Assembly (NCBI GenBank): GCA_049616325.1
Contig: JBMZHG010000020.1
Span: 1-35,347, forward strand
DNA from: UBA11663 sp049616325
Lineage (GTDB): Bacteria; Bacteroidota; Bacteroidia; Flavobacteriales_D; Sanyastnellaceae
DNA: 35,347 bases
Direction of reading: 5' to 3'
Within the stretch, counting starts at the first letter, position 1; each line of letters starts with the position of its first letter. Positions 17,670 to 25,035 of the stretch are shown here, one piece after another. Under the pieces are notes generated by a model, which saw only the letters and a list, made by a program, of their open reading frames with translations, was not told the DNA's origin and made no database searches. A program made the position numbers and the translations under genes.

Positions 17670-18967
17670 GGTGCGTCAAAGGTAGGTGAGCCCGGGGTCA
17701 TGCCGAGTCGGTGTGTGACCCCAACCCGAAGACGTGCCCCTTCGAAGGGCAGGTACGGGTGGGCGGCGGCCCGCCAAACCTCCACGCCAAGCGTGGCGGA
17801 AAGCGGCCACGTGCCTTGAATGCGCCATCCGAGCCAGGCTTCTGCGGCGCGGGAGGCCCCCGCTGACAAGCCCCGACCGCCCACTTCAAGGTGATTCCAA
17901 CTGCGCGTTCCTTGCACTTCGATGCGCCACAAGGGTTCGTCCGTTCCAGCGGGCCGAAGCACGTCGGAGAGCGGCGTTCCGGCGTTGCGCATGACCGTTC
18001 CGGCGACGGCCGGCAACCGGGTCAAGGACAACGCACCCCGAAGTTCTCGGTCAGGCCGCCACTCCGCCGACAGCCCCCATCCTTGGTGTGTGGTCCATTC
18101 CGCCGACACGCGCAGATCTGCGCTTTCCACCTTGGACGAAGTGACCACGCTCGCCCAAGGTTGCCAGCGAAAAGCGCTGTCGGAGGACAATTCTCCGACC
18201 CAAGGCCGAGCGCGAGCGGCTCCGGCGAGCGCCCCGAGGTTCGAGTGCGGCGAGAAAGACAAGGTGGAACTTGACCACACCGCGTCTGTTTGACGAAACA
18301 GACTTTCGGTGGATCCTCCGTCCGGCCCGCGTTCTGTACCAGTCCACCGCGCGGCCGTGGCCGACCACGTCCAGTTGGGCCGCTTCCACGCGACCGAGCC
18401 GTGTGGGAACGATGCCGCGCGGCCGGAAAACGTGAGCTGGGAAGGCAAATCGCCCCAACTCACTGGGGCGTACGCAACCGACCACGATAAGCTGTCCTGA
18501 GAACCAAGCGCTTGAGAATGGGTGGTTTGCACGCGGGCTCGCGCGACGTCAACGCGTCCCCCAGCGGTGGTTTTGGCCCGCCCCCACCCAGGCAGTGCGC
18601 TGAGGTCGGCGACGGTCAACAGATCCCAGGCGGCCGGGATGCCTTGAAGCTCTTCCAGGCTCCCGCTGACCTCCCAAACCCCGTCCAACCGCGCCTCAAA
18701 TCGGGCGCCGCGCAGGTTGTCCCAGGGTTCCGTCAATTCCTGTTCGGCGGCACTCGAGGCGGTCCCCACCACGTGCCGAATGGTGATCCAGGGATCCAGA
18801 GTCAGGTCCAAGTGCGGTGTCTGCCACGTCAACAAGTGTTCTTGCACGGACCACGCCACGTTGCCGGGTTGTGGCCCCCAAGAATCCTGGCGTGCGTCGT
18901 CTTGGCCGCAAACGGCCGCGCATGTCGTCCAAAGCAGGAGCCCACCCAGCGCACGTGCCGGAATCAT
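17666..18967 (-). CDS. Exported beta-rich protein of unknown function, probable outer membrane barrel
   Basis: This 433-residue protein is not one I recognise. It has a signal peptide (MIPARALGGLLLWTTCAAVCGQ, cleavage near residue 21) and then Trp/Thr/Ser-rich amphipathic strand patterns throughout. One segment, VADLSALPGWGRAKTTAGGR (about 141-160), resembles helix-hairpin-helix-like text seen in some Bacteroidota barrel proteins (ELxxLPGW), but the match is weak. It ends in strand-like GARLRVGVTHRLGM. It overlaps fcl by four bases upstream and wecA by four bases downstream. Its position between a nucleotide-sugar enzyme and an initiating transferase suggests a role in polysaccharide export or surface attachment. 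No T9SS sorting domain is visible. Confidence 0.75.
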   Translation of the reverse strand: MIPARALGGLLLWTTCAAVCGQDDARQDSWGPQPGNVAWSVQEHLLTWQTPHLDLTLDPWITIRHVVGTASSAAEQELTEPWDNLRGARFEARLDGVWEVSGSLEELQGIPAAWDLLTVADLSALPGWGRAKTTAGGRVDVARARVQTTHSQALGSQDSLSWSVAYAPVSWGDLPSQLTFSGRAASFPHGSVAWKRPNWTWSATAARWTGTERGPDGGSTESLFRQTDAVWSSSTLSFSPHSNLGALAGAARARPWVGELSSDSAFRWQPWASVVTSSKVESADLRVSAEWTTHQGWGLSAEWRPDRELRGALSLTRLPAVAGTVMRNAGTPLSDVLRPAGTDEPLWRIEVQGTRSWNHLEVGGRGLSAGASRAAEAWLGWRIQGTWPLSATLGVEVWRAAAHPYLPFEGARLRVGVTHRLGMTPGSPTFDAP

Positions 18968-19920
18968 CCGCGCAGGACTTCGTGTTGGAGGGCGTGCTGG
19001 AAATCAACGTAAACCGCCTCGATGCCGCGTTCGAGCGGGGTGGTTGCGCGCCAGCCCAGGGCGGTCATTTTCGACACGTCCAGGAGTTTGCGCGGGGTGC
19101 CGTCCGGTTTGGTCGTGTCCCAGACCAGTTCGCCTTCGAACCCGACGACACGGGCCACCGTTTCCGCCAGTTCCTTGATGGTCACGTCTTCGCCGGTGCC
19201 TACGTTGACCCATCCGGCGTCGTTGTGAACGTCCATCAGGTGAAGGCACGCTTGGGCGAGGTCGTCGACGTGAAGGAATTCTCGGCGCGGGGAGCCCGTG
19301 CCCCAACAAACCACTTCGGACGCGCCGTTCACCTTGGCTTCGTGAAAGCGCCGAACCAGCGCCGGAAGCACGTGGCTGTTCTCCGGGTGGTAGTTGTCGC
19401 CCGGCCCGTAGAGGTTGGTCGGCATGGCACTGATGAAGTTGCAACCGTGCTGATCTCGGTAGGCGTCGCAGAGCTTCAGGCCCGCGATTTTGGCGATGGC
19501 ATAAGGCTCGTTGGTGGGTTCGAGTGCGCCGGTCAGGAGGACGTCTTCGGACATCGGTTGGGGCGCGTGTTTGGGGTAGATGCAAGAACTGCCCAAAAAC
19601 AGCAATTTCTCGACCCCCGCCTGGCGGCTGCCCTCAATCACGTTCGCTTCCATCATCACATTGTCGTACAGGAAATCGGCCTTGTAAGTGTTGTTCGCGT
19701 GGATGCCACCCACCTTCGCCGCTGCGAGATACACCTGGGCCGGCCGCGTTTCTTCGAGAAATGCGTGCACCGCGCGCTGGTCGCGCAAGTCCAATTCCGA
19801 AAATGTGCGCGTCACAAGGTTGGTGTGCCCGCGCGCTTCCAGGGCACGGACAATCGCCGAGCCCACCATGCCGCGGTGTCCCGCAACGTAAATCGGTACG
19901 TGAAGATCCAAGTTGGACAT
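18964..19920 (-). CDS. fcl: GDP-L-fucose synthase
   Basis: This 318-residue cytosolic NADP-dependent epimerase/reductase converts GDP-4-keto-6-deoxymannose, the GMD product, into GDP-L-fucose. It has the Rossmann motif GHRGMVG (14-20), SSCIYP (111-116) and the catalytic Y140/K144 pair in YAIAK, followed by NLYGPGDNYHPENSHV, all characteristic of Fcl/WcaG. The ATG at 19920 is set by homology; the frame stays open upstream only as antisense to the permease gene. TACCTTCG sits four bases before the ATG. The stop overlaps the next gene by four bases. Together with gmd at the left of the window it gives the full fucose donor pathway. Confidence 0.96.
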   Translation of the reverse strand: MSNLDLHVPIYVAGHRGMVGSAIVRALEARGHTNLVTRTFSELDLRDQRAVHAFLEETRPAQVYLAAAKVGGIHANNTYKADFLYDNVMMEANVIEGSRQAGVEKLLFLGSSCIYPKHAPQPMSEDVLLTGALEPTNEPYAIAKIAGLKLCDAYRDQHGCNFISAMPTNLYGPGDNYHPENSHVLPALVRRFHEAKVNGASEVVCWGTGSPRREFLHVDDLAQACLHLMDVHNDAGWVNVGTGEDVTIKELAETVARVVGFEGELVWDTTKPDGTPRKLLDVSKMTALGWRATTPLERGIEAVYVDFQHALQHEVLRG

Positions 19921-19924
19921 GGGC

Positions 19925-19932
19925 CGAAGGTA
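19925..19932 (-). promoter_or_regulatory. fcl -7-like element four bases before ATG
   Basis: TACCTTCG on the minus strand is one mismatch from TAnnTTTG and is followed by gccc and the ATG. It would let fcl and its downstream partners be transcribed separately from the permease gene 29 bases upstream. Pattern-based only. Confidence 0.35.
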
Positions 19933-19949
19933 CAACCGCGTGAAGGGAA

Positions 19950-20804
19950 TCAGTCGGCGTGCTGCAGCGCGTGACGGAGGCCGTCTCCCACCCACGTAAA
20001 TGCCAGCACCAAGCTCGCAATCAGCGCGCCAGGAACGAGCGCAAGCCAGGCGTGGTCGGTGGTCAGCAGGTGGGCGTGTTCCTTGACGATGTTGCCCCAG
20101 GAGGGCATGGGGATTTGGGCTCCCACGCCGAGGAAACTCAAGCCAGCTTCGATCAAAATGGCCGCTGCAAAATTCGCCGCGCACACCACCACGAGTGGCC
20201 CGACCGCGTTGGGCAGCATGTGCCGCAACATGATTCGCCACGCCGGCAAATCGAGCGCCTCCGCAGCCTGCACGTACGCCTGCTCCCTCAAGCTGAGGAA
20301 TTGCCCGCGGACAATCCTGGCAACCTCCACCCACATTGTGAGTCCGATGGCGAGAAACACTTGCCAAAAGCCTTTTCCAAACGCCAGCGTGATCGCCAAC
20401 ACCATCAAAAGCGTCGGCACCGACCACATGACTTGCAGGAACCATGAAATGACGGCATCAACTCGACCTCCCAGGTACCCTGCCAGCCCTCCAAGAACCA
20501 ACCCCAGCAGCAAGCTGATGAGCACGGCACCGGCACCCACCGACAACGAAATTCCGCTCCCGGCCATCAGGCGGCTCAAGAGATCGCGTCCGTAACGGTC
20601 GGTTCCGAGCCACGCGACGTGGGTCGCGCCTGCTTCGTCTTGCCATTCCGTTCCGGGCGCCAGCATGCCTCGGTCGAGGTGCTGGTCGTTGGCCATGGGG
20701 GAAGGGTCGGGCCGAAGCGGACTGCCCACCACGGCGACCGACAGCCACAGGACAATCCAAGCTGCTCCCAGCGTGGCCATGCGATGGTTCCAAAACGCAC
20801 TCAC
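19950..20804 (-). CDS. ABC transporter permease, DppC/OppC type
   Basis: This 284-residue inner-membrane permease of the peptide/nickel importer family has an N-terminal helix, a periplasmic loop with HVAWLGTDRYGRDLLSRLMAG (the DppC hallmark TDxxGRDxxSR), four more helices and the EAA motif YVQAAEALDLPAWRIMLRHMLPN. The C-terminal EAGLSFLGVGAQIPMPSWG is also typical. The GTG at 20804 overlaps the glycosyltransferase stop as GTGA; this start is preferred to a TTG at 20852 or an ATG at 20780. Its usual partners (DppB permease, ATPases, binding protein) are not in the window, so it is an orphan component translationally coupled to a glycosyltransferase. Confidence 0.9.
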   Translation of the reverse strand: MSAFWNHRMATLGAAWIVLWLSVAVVGSPLRPDPSPMANDQHLDRGMLAPGTEWQDEAGATHVAWLGTDRYGRDLLSRLMAGSGISLSVGAGAVLISLLLGLVLGGLAGYLGGRVDAVISWFLQVMWSVPTLLMVLAITLAFGKGFWQVFLAIGLTMWVEVARIVRGQFLSLREQAYVQAAEALDLPAWRIMLRHMLPNAVGPLVVVCAANFAAAILIEAGLSFLGVGAQIPMPSWGNIVKEHAHLLTTDHAWLALVPGALIASLVLAFTWVGDGLRHALQHAD

Positions 20805-21943
20805 GGGACGCAAGTTCGGCCTTTCCACGTTGGTTGCGACGCGATGCCCCAAGGACGCAGCGCCCCGGTCCTGGCAAGGAGCAAGAACGGTACCTGAAGC
20901 GGTTGCGTCACTCCGAGTACAACCCAGTCAACAACCCCGGCTTTTACTCCAAATTCCCGCGCCACGGGCCAAGCGTACATCACGTTCATCGCCGTCACGA
21001 CGCCCCACCACGTTCCCGCCCAGACCCAGCTCACATTGTCGATTGCCGCCGCGGCAAAGGCGATCAACCCCCATTGCAGAGCAGCCATCGTGCCCATCCA
21101 GAGTGCGGTGCGCTTGGCTTCCCACGGGTAGTGGCGGGTTTTCCCCGCCCACCTCAAGCGCTGACTGACCCACTCTTGAAGGGACCTTGCACCAGGGGTC
21201 CAAACCCGAGCTTGGGGATCCGCTAGCCAAAGCACCTTGTGGCCCGCTGCGTTCAACGCCTGCACGACCAAGGTGTCGTCACCGGAAGGCCCAAGTGATC
21301 GCGTGTCGGGGTACGTTGCGGGTCGAAAAGCAAAGTTGGCGCCCGACGCAGACCCTGCTCGCCCTCGAGCGAGCTGCCCAGCGGACCACCCCATTTGTGC
21401 GGCGAAATCGAGCGCCTGCAGGCGGGCGCCCAAGGTTGGATTTGCATCCCGTTCTTGGAGCACCACCGGCCCCGCCACGCAGGCCACCGTCTTGCCGACC
21501 CGTGACAGCTGGGCATGCCACGCTTCCGCCCAGCCCGCACCCAGGCGCACGTCGGCATCCAAGGTGACCGCCCAGGGCGTGCTCACGTGCTGCAGCCCTG
21601 AAAGCAGAGCCGACTTCTTTCCTTTGCCTTCATTGAGGATCAACGTCAAGCGTCCGGCTCGCGCAAGGCCGTGGTTTTGCGCCACAGCCGCGGTTTCGTC
21701 GGTGCTGTGGTCGTCGACGAGCACGACCGAAAAGGGGACGCTCGCAGATTGCAAGGCCAAATCGTCGAGAAGCCCCGGGAGCCGATTCGCCTCGTTTCGC
21801 GCCGGGATGAGCACCGTCAAGGCCGTCGGTTGGGGTGGGTCTGCCGGCTTCGTTGCTCGCGCCAAGCGCCACCCGCGTGCCCATCGCAACAACACGGCTG
21901 CGTGCAGGACCAAGGCGCCAACGCTGATGGCCACGGCCGTCAT
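20801..21943 (-). CDS. Membrane glycosyltransferase, family 2
   Basis: This 380-residue protein has one N-terminal helix, a cytosolic GT-A domain and about three C-terminal helices. The GT2 features are LTVLIPARNEANRLP (nucleotide-sugar binding start), VDDHSTDET, the metal-binding DAD in TLDADV, GDDTLV and the QRLRW motif (SQRLRWAGK) near the membrane. This layout is like processive or lipid-linked GT2 enzymes. The acceptor is unknown; the neighbouring flippase-like protein suggests a lipid-linked product. The ATG at 21943 overlaps the upstream stop (ATGA), and the stop overlaps the permease start. Confidence 0.88.
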   Translation of the reverse strand: MTAVAISVGALVLHAAVLLRWARGWRLARATKPADPPQPTALTVLIPARNEANRLPGLLDDLALQSASVPFSVVLVDDHSTDETAAVAQNHGLARAGRLTLILNEGKGKKSALLSGLQHVSTPWAVTLDADVRLGAGWAEAWHAQLSRVGKTVACVAGPVVLQERDANPTLGARLQALDFAAQMGWSAGQLARGRAGSASGANFAFRPATYPDTRSLGPSGDDTLVVQALNAAGHKVLWLADPQARVWTPGARSLQEWVSQRLRWAGKTRHYPWEAKRTALWMGTMAALQWGLIAFAAAAIDNVSWVWAGTWWGVVTAMNVMYAWPVAREFGVKAGVVDWVVLGVTQPLQVPFLLLARTGALRPWGIASQPTWKGRTCVP

Positions 21944-22830
21944 GGGCGGGGCGTGAGAAAAAATCCTCCCAAAACTGCGGAGCCCACCCGATTGACCACC
22001 CACAACACGAACGTGGCGACCACCACGCTTGGAAGCTGATCGTCGAACGCCCAGGTGGCGGCGGCTTCACGCACGCCCAACTCGGCGGGCCAAGGAAGGG
22101 TGCTGATTGCGCACCAGACGGCAGCAATTCGGGGAAAGCCCTCCGTCCACATGAGGTCCGTGGTCAGCGCACCCCAACCGGTCAAGCACAACAAATACTG
22201 CATGGCGAACACGGCGTAGCGCGAGACACTCAACGCAAGTACCGCAAGCCCGGCACCTGCACGCACGAGAATCGTGCCTGAGATCGCTGCCCCAATGCCC
22301 AACGCTGCCCCTGCCGCGGAATGCCCCCACACAACGAGGGCGGGGACGGCCCAGGCCCACGTTGCCCAACCTTGGGCTGCAGCTCCCCGAGCAAAGGCTT
22401 TGGCCCCCGCCCCCACCGAGAGGTGGTTGGCGCGTGAAGCCACGAGTCTGCCGGCGCCGTCGGCGAGTCGAAAAGGGCCGAGAAGGGCCCAGGTTTGGCC
22501 GGCAAGAACCTCCCTCCACGCCTCGGACCAGGTTCTTGAGGCTTCGTGTCCCGAAAGTTTCCGCCACTTGGCCACTTCCAGTGCCAAGTTCACAGGCCAA
22601 AGCGCCAGCACTGCTCCGAGGTGCCACGGCACCGCGACGCGTGTTTGGGCCATGGCCTCCCACCCGCCGTGGGACACCAGCACCGCTGCCACGGCAGCCC
22701 CCGAAGCGCAGGTGGTTGCCCAAGACAGCGCCGTGCGATGTTCACGAACCCATGCGGAAGCTTTTTCAGCGGATGGGCGCCAAGCCTCCTTCAGGGCGAC
22801 GTACTTTGTGGTGACGAACGCAGCGTTCAT
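21940..22830 (-). CDS. Flippase-like membrane protein (lysylphosphatidylglycerol synthase TM region/UPF0104-like)
   Basis: This 296-residue protein has about seven or eight hydrophobic helices. Near the C-terminus PWPAELGVREAAATW resembles the conserved PxxxGGLGxREA motif of the UPF0104/LPG-synthase membrane family, and an early segment LALEVAKWRKLSG fits the same family. No lysyl-transferase domain is present. Such proteins are thought to move or modify lipids. It is the first gene of a run with the GT2 enzyme and the permease. It is divergent from ruvC with only 18 bases between, so its promoter must overlap that gap or ruvC; a TAACTTGG, near the -7 consensus, lies seven bases before its ATG. 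Confidence 0.65.
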   Translation of the reverse strand: MNAAFVTTKYVALKEAWRPSAEKASAWVREHRTALSWATTCASGAAVAAVLVSHGGWEAMAQTRVAVPWHLGAVLALWPVNLALEVAKWRKLSGHEASRTWSEAWREVLAGQTWALLGPFRLADGAGRLVASRANHLSVGAGAKAFARGAAAQGWATWAWAVPALVVWGHSAAGAALGIGAAISGTILVRAGAGLAVLALSVSRYAVFAMQYLLCLTGWGALTTDLMWTEGFPRIAAVWCAISTLPWPAELGVREAAATWAFDDQLPSVVVATFVLWVVNRVGSAVLGGFFLTPRP

Positions 22831-22848
22831 TTGGCCTCCAAGTTACCC

Positions 22849-23427
22849 ATGAGCAAGCCCAACCCCGCGCCCGAGCGCATCATCCTTGGCATCGACCCTG
22901 GCACCACCATCATGGGCTACGGCGTCATCCGGTGCCGCGGCAAAAACGACGTGGAGCTGGTGGAAATGGGGGCACTTCATTTGAGCAAATACAAGGACCA
23001 CGCGCTGAAGTTGAAGAAGATCTTCGACCGAGTGTCCGGGCTGATTGAGAGCCACGCACCCGACGACTTGGCGGTGGAGGCGCCCTTTTTTGGCCAAAAC
23101 GTCCAGTCCATGCTCAAGCTCGGCCGCGCCCAAGGCGTCGCCCTCGCCGCCGCCCTCGCCCACGAAATCCCCGTGGCGGAATACGCCCCGCGTCGCGTGA
23201 AGCAGGCGGTTACGGGAAGCGGTGCGGCTTCCAAAGAGCAAGTGGCGGGCATGGTTCAGCGCACCTTGTCGATCCCGCAGGGGGACATGCCCAAGGACCT
23301 CGACGCCACCGACGGCCTGGCCGTGGCGCTGTGCCACCATTTTCAGCTCGCCACCCCGCGCATGCAACGTGGCGGCGGCGGTTGGAAGGCGTTTTTGGCC
23401 GAAAATCCCGACCGGGTTCGGTCTTGA
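22849..23427 (+). CDS. ruvC: Crossover junction endodeoxyribonuclease RuvC
   Basis: This 192-residue DNA-binding nuclease resolves Holliday junctions with RuvAB. The four catalytic acidic residues are visible: D16 in GIDPGTTIMGYG, E77 in AVEAPFFGQN, and D152 and D155 in LDATDGLAVAL. The RNase H-like core is complete and about 10 residues longer at the N-terminus than E. coli RuvC. The ATG at 22849 gives MSKPNPAPERIILGIDPG; the frame stays open upstream only as antisense to the divergent gene. Downstream are two copies of an intergenic unit each ending in a terminator. Confidence 0.96.
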   Translation: MSKPNPAPERIILGIDPGTTIMGYGVIRCRGKNDVELVEMGALHLSKYKDHALKLKKIFDRVSGLIESHAPDDLAVEAPFFGQNVQSMLKLGRAQGVALAAALAHEIPVAEYAPRRVKQAVTGSGAASKEQVAGMVQRTLSIPQGDMPKDLDATDGLAVALCHHFQLATPRMQRGGGGWKAFLAENPDRVRS

Positions 23428-23514
23428 GGTCGATTTTTTACCTCTTGAAACCCCGGTAAAATGGGCGGTTTCAGAAATTAATCGAAGTTTTTTTAAGCGA
23501 ATCGCAACCTCTCA

Positions 23515-23619
23515 GGATGCGGTCCCGTTAAAGAACCCTGAAGCGCAAGCTTCGATAACAGTTTACTTGTTTTCATTCAACAGTGGGAGGGTCGCTCGAC
23601 GGAGTGGCCCTCTTTTTTT
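23515..23619 (+). ncRNA. Candidate small RNA, copy A
   Basis: About 105 bases end in a strong intrinsic terminator. The core has a perfect hairpin GAAGC-GCAA-GCTTC (23540-23553) with a GNRA-type tetraloop, an upstream imperfect hairpin around TGCGG (CAGGA with TCCCG, one mismatch), and a U-rich single-stranded stretch (GTTTACTTGTTTTC) before the terminator. The 5' end is uncertain. It lacks a start codon with a meaningful reading frame and no gene follows in the same direction, so a trans-acting RNA fits better than a leader or riboswitch. I do not recognise an Rfam family. The RNA call is inference from repeat identity and structure. Confidence 0.5.
23587..23619 (+). terminator. Intrinsic terminator of copy A
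   Basis: An 11-base stem, GAGGGTCGCTC (23587-23597) with GAGTGGCCCTC (23602-23612), closes the tetraloop gacg with two G-T wobbles and is followed by seven Ts. This is the strongest terminator in the window. Confidence 0.88.
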
Positions 23620-23851
23620 GTGGACGTTTTTAGGCCAGGTCGGTCGCGAGGGAATCCCCCGATGGCCTTGCCGAGGCCAAATCCCGTACCAGGCAGCCCA
23701 GGGACAGATTTTTTCTCACCCCTTGAACCCTCCGTAAAATGGGTGTCTTGGAAAAACTCGATTTTTTTTGCGCGAACTGTAACTTCTCGGGATGCAGTCC
23801 CGTTAAAGAACCCTGAAGCGCAAGCTTCGATAACAGTTTACTTGTTTTCAT

Positions 23852-23950
23852 NNNNNNNNNNNNNNNNNNNNNNNNNNNNNNNNNNNNNNNNNNNNNNNNN
23901 NNNNNNNNNNNNNNNNNNNNNNNNNNNNNNNNNNNNNNNNNNNNNNNNNN
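23852..23950. other. Assembly gap of 99 Ns inside the repeat
   Basis: Two contigs meet within copy B. The flanks match the two sides of one point in copy A and share a single T. The gap may therefore be empty, or it may hide further copies of the unit. Confidence 0.95.
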
Positions 23951-23961
23951 TTCAACAGTGG

Positions 23962-23995
23962 GAGGGTCGCTCGACGGAGTGGCCCTCTTTTTTTT
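23962..23995 (+). terminator. Intrinsic terminator of copy B
   Basis: It has the same 11-base stem and gacg loop as copy A, with eight Ts. It faces the convergent ddl gene, whose stop is 11 bases beyond. Confidence 0.88.
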
Positions 23996-24005
23996 GTACC
24001 CCACC

Positions 24006-25022
24006 TCAGACCCGGGCGAGGGCGTCGTCAATGACGCGCGAAATCAGCGACGTTTTGTCGATGCCGACGACCGCGGCTTGCTGCGGAATGATGCTTCGAG
24101 CGCTGAAGCCCGGCACCGCATTGATTTCAATGACGTGAGGTGCGGCACCTTCCTCCATCATCATGTCCACCCGAGCCATGCCTTTAAGGTGCATGGTTCG
24201 GTAGACCGCCAGCGCAGTTTCTTGGAGAGCCAAGGTCGCGTTCTCGTCGATTTCTGCGGGCGTGATTTCGTGGCTTTGGCCGTCGTATTTGGCCGCGTAG
24301 TCAAAAAACGCGTTGTGCGACACAATTTCTGTCACTGGAAGTGCCTGCAATCCGCCCAATCCATTGGGAACGACGCCGCAAGTGAATTCTCGCCCGGCCA
24401 GCAAGGCCTCAACCAACACCGTGCTGGTGCCCGTCGAGCGCGCGGCTTCAATCGCAGGCCACAATTCGTTCGCTTCTTCAACCCGGCTGATGCCAATGCT
24501 CGACCCCGATTCGTTGGGTTTCACAAAGCAGGGAAGTCCAAGTTCTGCGACGATCTCCTTCACGCGAGTTTCGTCCCACGTCTCCGACAGCAAGCATTCC
24601 ACGGACCTCGCTACAGGAAGGCCTGCGTCCCGAAGCAAAGCGGTGGTCCATCCTTTGTGAAAGGTGGTGGCCATAACGCGAGGGCTGGCCGTGGTGTGCG
24701 GAATTCCGCACAAATCGAGGTGGGCCTGAAGCAGGCCGTCCTCTCCTGGGGTTCCATGCACCATCACAAACGCCAAGTCGGCCGTGAGGTTCTTGCCGTC
24801 CGAGGCAACAAACCCAAGCGTTTGACGGTCGACGATCCTGCGGGCTTGATCGTCGCCTTCTTGCGTCCACCAACCGTCGCGGTCGATGTGGACGAGATAC
24901 GGGTGGAAACGATCGCGGTCGATGTGCGCCATGACCATGGCGGCACTGCGGCGGCTGACGTCAGCTTCGCCGGAAAAACCACCGGCGAGGACAGCGATGT
25001 GGAGGGGAGAGGAAGCGCCCAT
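24006..25022 (-). CDS. ddl: D-alanine--D-alanine ligase
   Basis: This 338-residue ATP-grasp enzyme joins two D-alanines for peptidoglycan synthesis in the cytosol. It begins with IAVLAGGFSGEADVSRRSA (family GGxSxEHxVS, with Ala-Asp in place of Glu-His). The ATP-grasp region has VMVHGTPGEDG, LPCFVKPNESGSSIGISRV and VLVEALLAGREFTCGV. The metal-binding end is VIEINAVPGFSARSIIPQQA. It is full length. It follows purK on the minus strand after 13 bases and probably shares its transcript. A GACTTTTG close to the -7 consensus overlaps the purK stop seven bases before the ATG. Confidence 0.95.
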   Translation of the reverse strand: MGASSPLHIAVLAGGFSGEADVSRRSAAMVMAHIDRDRFHPYLVHIDRDGWWTQEGDDQARRIVDRQTLGFVASDGKNLTADLAFVMVHGTPGEDGLLQAHLDLCGIPHTTASPRVMATTFHKGWTTALLRDAGLPVARSVECLLSETWDETRVKEIVAELGLPCFVKPNESGSSIGISRVEEANELWPAIEAARSTGTSTVLVEALLAGREFTCGVVPNGLGGLQALPVTEIVSHNAFFDYAAKYDGQSHEITPAEIDENATLALQETALAVYRTMHLKGMARVDMMMEEGAAPHVIEINAVPGFSARSIIPQQAAVVGIDKTSLISRVIDDALARV

Positions 25023-25035
25023 GCTTCCTCAAAAG

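Larger units (their letters stand above)
23788..23995 (+). ncRNA. Candidate small RNA, copy B, interrupted by an assembly gap
   Basis: The left part (23788-23851) and right part (23951-23995) match copy A base for base across the core. Here the upstream hairpin CGGGA-TGCAG-TCCCG (23788-23802) is perfect, where copy A has one mismatch. The GNRA hairpin is at 23815-23828. The Ns (23852-23950) fall between CAT and TTCAAC, exactly where copy A reads CATTCAAC without a break, so the real copy is probably continuous. Confidence 0.45.
23432..23996 (+). repeat. Two tandem copies of an intergenic unit about 275 bases apart
   Basis: Copy A runs from about 23432 to 23620, copy B from about 23707 to 23996 with Ns inside. 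Bases 23522-23576 are identical to 23797-23851 (55 bases) and 23577-23619 to 23952-23994. Upstream of the identical core the copies are related but diverged (shared GATTTTTT start, shared GTAAAATGGG, small indels). The 86-base spacer 23621-23706 is not repeated within the window. There is no protein-coding gene between ruvC and ddl. Confidence 0.85.

Noticed and set aside
19921..20445. A 175-residue N-terminal extension of the fcl frame.
   Set aside because: It overlaps the permease gene in another frame on the same strand, and the GDP-fucose synthase Rossmann motif starts right after the ATG at 19920.
23516..23530. A tiny reading frame (ATG, three codons, TAA) conserved in both repeat copies, as a possible leader peptide.
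   Set aside because: It has only four sense codons, the copies differ at one codon, and no downstream gene exists for it to control.
23428..24005. A riboswitch or attenuator reading of the terminator-bearing repeat.
   Set aside because: The only gene downstream, ddl, is convergent, so the RNA cannot regulate a gene in cis on its own strand.
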